In this document: one piece after another, positions 5,895 to 7,587 of the stretch
How positions within the stretch are numbered: position 1 is the first letter of the stretch
Layout of the letters: every line of letters starts with the position of its first letter
Assembly (NCBI GenBank): GCA_035540955.1
Contig: DATLFP010000130.1
Coordinates: 1 to 7,587, forward strand
Reading direction: 5' to 3'
DNA from: DATLFP01 sp035540955
GTDB taxonomy: Bacteria; Actinomycetota; Acidimicrobiia; Acidimicrobiales; CADCSY01
DNA length: 7,587 nucleotides
Program-made: the position numbers and the translations under genes
The notes under the pieces: generated by a model
The model's database searches: none
Told to the model about the DNA's origin: nothing
Seen by the model: only the letters and a program-made list of their open reading frames with translations

Positions 5895-7418
5895 ATGAGC
5901 GCAGAGGAGATCGCCAAGGCCCGCGCCCGGGCGCTGGACGGCAACCTGGCCACCGGCGGCGAGAAGCTGCGGCAGCAGGGGAAGCTGTTCGTGCGGGACC
6001 GCATCGCCCTCCTCGTCGATGACGGCTCCTTCGTCGAGGACGGGCTGCTGGCGAACGCTGCCGCCGACGACCTGCCCGCCGACGGGGTCGTGACCGGCAT
6101 CGGTCGCGTGGACGGTCGGCCGGTGTGCGTCATGGCCAACGACCCGACCGTGAAGGCGGGTTCGTGGGGCGCGCGCACGGTCGAGAAGATCGTCCGGCTC
6201 ACGGAACGGGCGCTGCGGGACGAGCTTCCGGTGTTCTGGCTGGTCGACTCGGCCGGCGCCCGCATCACCGACCAGGTCGAGCTGTTCCCCGGACGGCGGG
6301 GCGCGGGGCGCATCTTCTACAACCAGGTCCGGCTCTCGGGGAAGGTGCCGCAGATCTGCTGCCTGTTCGGGCCGTCGGCCGCCGGCGGCGCCTACATCCC
6401 GTCGTTCTGCGACGTCGTGGTGATGGTCGAAGGGAACGCGTCGATGTACCTGGGCTCCCCCCGCATGGCCGAGATGGTCATCGGTGAGAAGACCACGCTC
6501 GAGGAGATGGGCGGTGCCCGCATGCACTGCACCGTGAGCGGGTGCGGCGACCTGCTCGCGAGCGGCGACGAGGAGGCGATCGCCATGGCGCGCGCCTACT
6601 TCTCGTACCTCCCTTCGTCGTGGCGCGACGAGCCGCCGGTCTACGAGGCCGACCCGCCGAGCGAGCCGCTGACCGCCTCGATCGTGCCCGCCGAGGAGGC
6701 GCAGGGCTACGACATGCACCGCGTCATCGACGGGCTGATCGACGCCGATTCGTGGTTCGAGATCAAGCCCCTCTTCGCGCCGGAGCTCATCGTCGGCTTC
6801 GGGCGTCTCGAGGGTCATCCCGTCGGCGTCGTCGCCAACAACCCGATGCAGAAGGGCGGGGTGCTGTTCGGCGACTCGGCCGATAAGGCCGCACGCTTCA
6901 TCTGGTGCTGCGACGCCTTCAACATCCCGCTGGTCTTCCTCGCCGACGTCCCGGGCTTCATGGTCGGGACCCAGGTCGAGCGGGAGGGGATCATCCGGCA
7001 CGGCGCCAAGATGATCACCGCCGTGTCCGAGGCCACCGTGCCGAAGGTGTCGGTGATCGTGCGCAAGGCCTACGGGGCCGGGCTGTACGCGATGTCGGGC
7101 CCGGCGTTCGAGCCGGAGGCCACCATCGCCCTGCCCACCGCGAAGATCGCGGTGATGGGTCCGGAGGCGGCGGTCAACGCCGTCTACGCCAACCGCATCG
7201 CCGCCATCGACGACGACGGCGAACGCGCCTCCTTCGTCGAGGCCCAGCGCCGCGAGTACGAGGCCGATGTCGATCTGCTCCGGCTGGCGTCCGAGCTCGT
7301 CGTCGACACGATCGTCGACTTCGAGGACCTGCGCTCCGAGGTCGTCCGGCGCCTGTCGGCGGCCATGGGCAAGGACCGGACGTTCTCCAACCGCCGCCAC
7401 GGCGTGCCGCCCGTCTGA
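5895..7418 (+). CDS. Biotin-dependent acyl-CoA carboxylase, carboxyltransferase (beta) subunit; probably methylcrotonyl-CoA type
   Basis: A 507-residue, full-length carboxyltransferase with two crotonase-fold halves. It moves the carboxyl group from carboxybiotin to an acyl-CoA; the biotin carboxylase/carrier subunit is not in the window. The N-terminal half carries the CoA-site oxyanion segment SAAGGAYIP (161-169). The C-terminal half has ADVPGFMVGTQ (350-360), IRHGAKM (367-373) and the second oxyanion segment YGAGLYAMSG (393-402), then PTAKIAVMGPEAAVNAVY (414-431). GGAYIP and GAGxYxMxG resemble methylcrotonyl-/geranyl-CoA carboxylases more than propionyl-CoA carboxylases, which have GGAYDVM. 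The next gene is an HMG-CoA lyase, the enzyme that follows methylcrotonyl-CoA carboxylase and its hydratase in leucine breakdown. Substrate is therefore an inference from motif and neighbour; a general short-chain acyl-CoA carboxylase is the alternative. Confidence 0.9.
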   Translation: MSAEEIAKARARALDGNLATGGEKLRQQGKLFVRDRIALLVDDGSFVEDGLLANAAADDLPADGVVTGIGRVDGRPVCVMANDPTVKAGSWGARTVEKIVRLTERALRDELPVFWLVDSAGARITDQVELFPGRRGAGRIFYNQVRLSGKVPQICCLFGPSAAGGAYIPSFCDVVVMVEGNASMYLGSPRMAEMVIGEKTTLEEMGGARMHCTVSGCGDLLASGDEEAIAMARAYFSYLPSSWRDEPPVYEADPPSEPLTASIVPAEEAQGYDMHRVIDGLIDADSWFEIKPLFAPELIVGFGRLEGHPVGVVANNPMQKGGVLFGDSADKAARFIWCCDAFNIPLVFLADVPGFMVGTQVEREGIIRHGAKMITAVSEATVPKVSVIVRKAYGAGLYAMSGPAFEPEATIALPTAKIAVMGPEAAVNAVYANRIAAIDDDGERASFVEAQRREYEADVDLLRLASELVVDTIVDFEDLRSEVVRRLSAAMGKDRTFSNRRHGVPPV

Positions 7419-7587
7419 TGACCGACGCCATCGTGATCCGTGAGGTCGGCCCGCGCGACGGGCTCCAGGCCGAGGCGCCGGTGCCGGTCGAGGACCGCGT
7501 GCGGCTCATCGAGGCGTTGGCCGCCGCCGGGCTCCGGGAGATCGAGGCGGTGTCGTTCGTGTCGCCGAAGGCGGTGCCGTCGATGGC
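7418..7587 (+). CDS. Hydroxymethylglutaryl-CoA lyase, 3' truncated by window end
   Basis: The first 56 codons of a DRE-TIM metallolyase. The ATG shares its A with the TGA of the carboxyltransferase gene (TGATG), so the two are likely translationally coupled. Visible family motifs are REVGPRDGLQAE (residues 8-19, with the catalytic Arg-Asp of the RDGLQ box and the metal-binding Asp), AGLREIEAVSFVSPK (37-51) and VPSMA at the window edge. HMG-CoA lyases split 3-hydroxy-3-methylglutaryl-CoA into acetyl-CoA and acetoacetate, ending leucine breakdown. Related aldol-type lyases share the RDGLQ box, but SFVSPK followed by VPSMA is typical of HMG-CoA lyase. The residue after RDGLQ is Ala where many members have Asn. 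The HMGL cysteine loop lies beyond the window and cannot be checked. Confidence 0.88.
   Translation, partial: MTDAIVIREVGPRDGLQAEAPVPVEDRVRLIEALAAAGLREIEAVSFVSPKAVPSM

Noticed and set aside
5841..7400. Open frame of about 519 codons opposite the carboxyltransferase gene
   Set aside because: It is an almost exact mirror of a real gene, caused by GC-biased codon use; the composition (Asp, Gly, His, Arg) is non-protein-like and no motif is seen.
1..7587. Mobile element, CRISPR array, tRNA/rRNA or toxin-antitoxin system
   Set aside because: No transposase or integrase motif, direct-repeat series, cloverleaf or small paired genes were seen; the window is chromosomal core-type sequence throughout.

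Overview
The window is a GC-rich stretch of bacterial chromosome with dense, mostly housekeeping genes and almost no spacer DNA. Gene content and order (plsC, ispH, a DUF512 radical SAM gene joined to der, then acyl-CoA metabolism), the strong G/C third-position bias, and apparent leaderless start signals suggest a high-GC actinomycete, perhaps of the Acidimicrobiia. That placement is an inference from style and neighbourhood, not a proof.

Left part (1-2051): the 3' end of a plsC-type acyltransferase runs rightward and meets, tail to tail, a leftward pair: ispH (last step of the MEP isoprenoid pathway), then a small HD-domain protein. The HD protein keeps all the metal-ligand positions of the mixed-valent diiron oxygenases (PhnZ/TmpB type). 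The 69-base convergent spacer holds a perfect 12-bp inverted repeat that probably terminates transcription in both directions.

Centre (2052-2082): ispH and the DUF512 gene diverge from only 31 bases between their ATG codons. This gap is an imperfect palindrome carrying a TANNNT -10-like hexamer on each strand, each exactly 6 bases before an ATG. It reads as a symmetric, bidirectional, leaderless promoter.

Right part (2083-7587): five rightward genes, tightly packed. A PDZ/radical SAM/DUF512 protein overlaps der by ATGA; der (two GTPase domains, ribosome assembly) is followed after 11 bases by a membrane-anchored SpoIIE/RsbU-type phosphatase; then after 10 bases an acyl-CoA carboxylase carboxyltransferase subunit; then, overlapping by one base, the 5' end of a hydroxymethylglutaryl-CoA lyase. 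The last pair points to leucine/isovalerate breakdown through 3-methylcrotonyl-CoA. The run may be one operon or two, with a possible internal start before the phosphatase gene.

I found no mobile element, CRISPR array, tRNA, rRNA or clearly new multi-gene system. The points most worth following are the symmetric promoter, the PhnZ-like HD protein paired with ispH, the convergent hairpin, and the altered G4 motif in Der.
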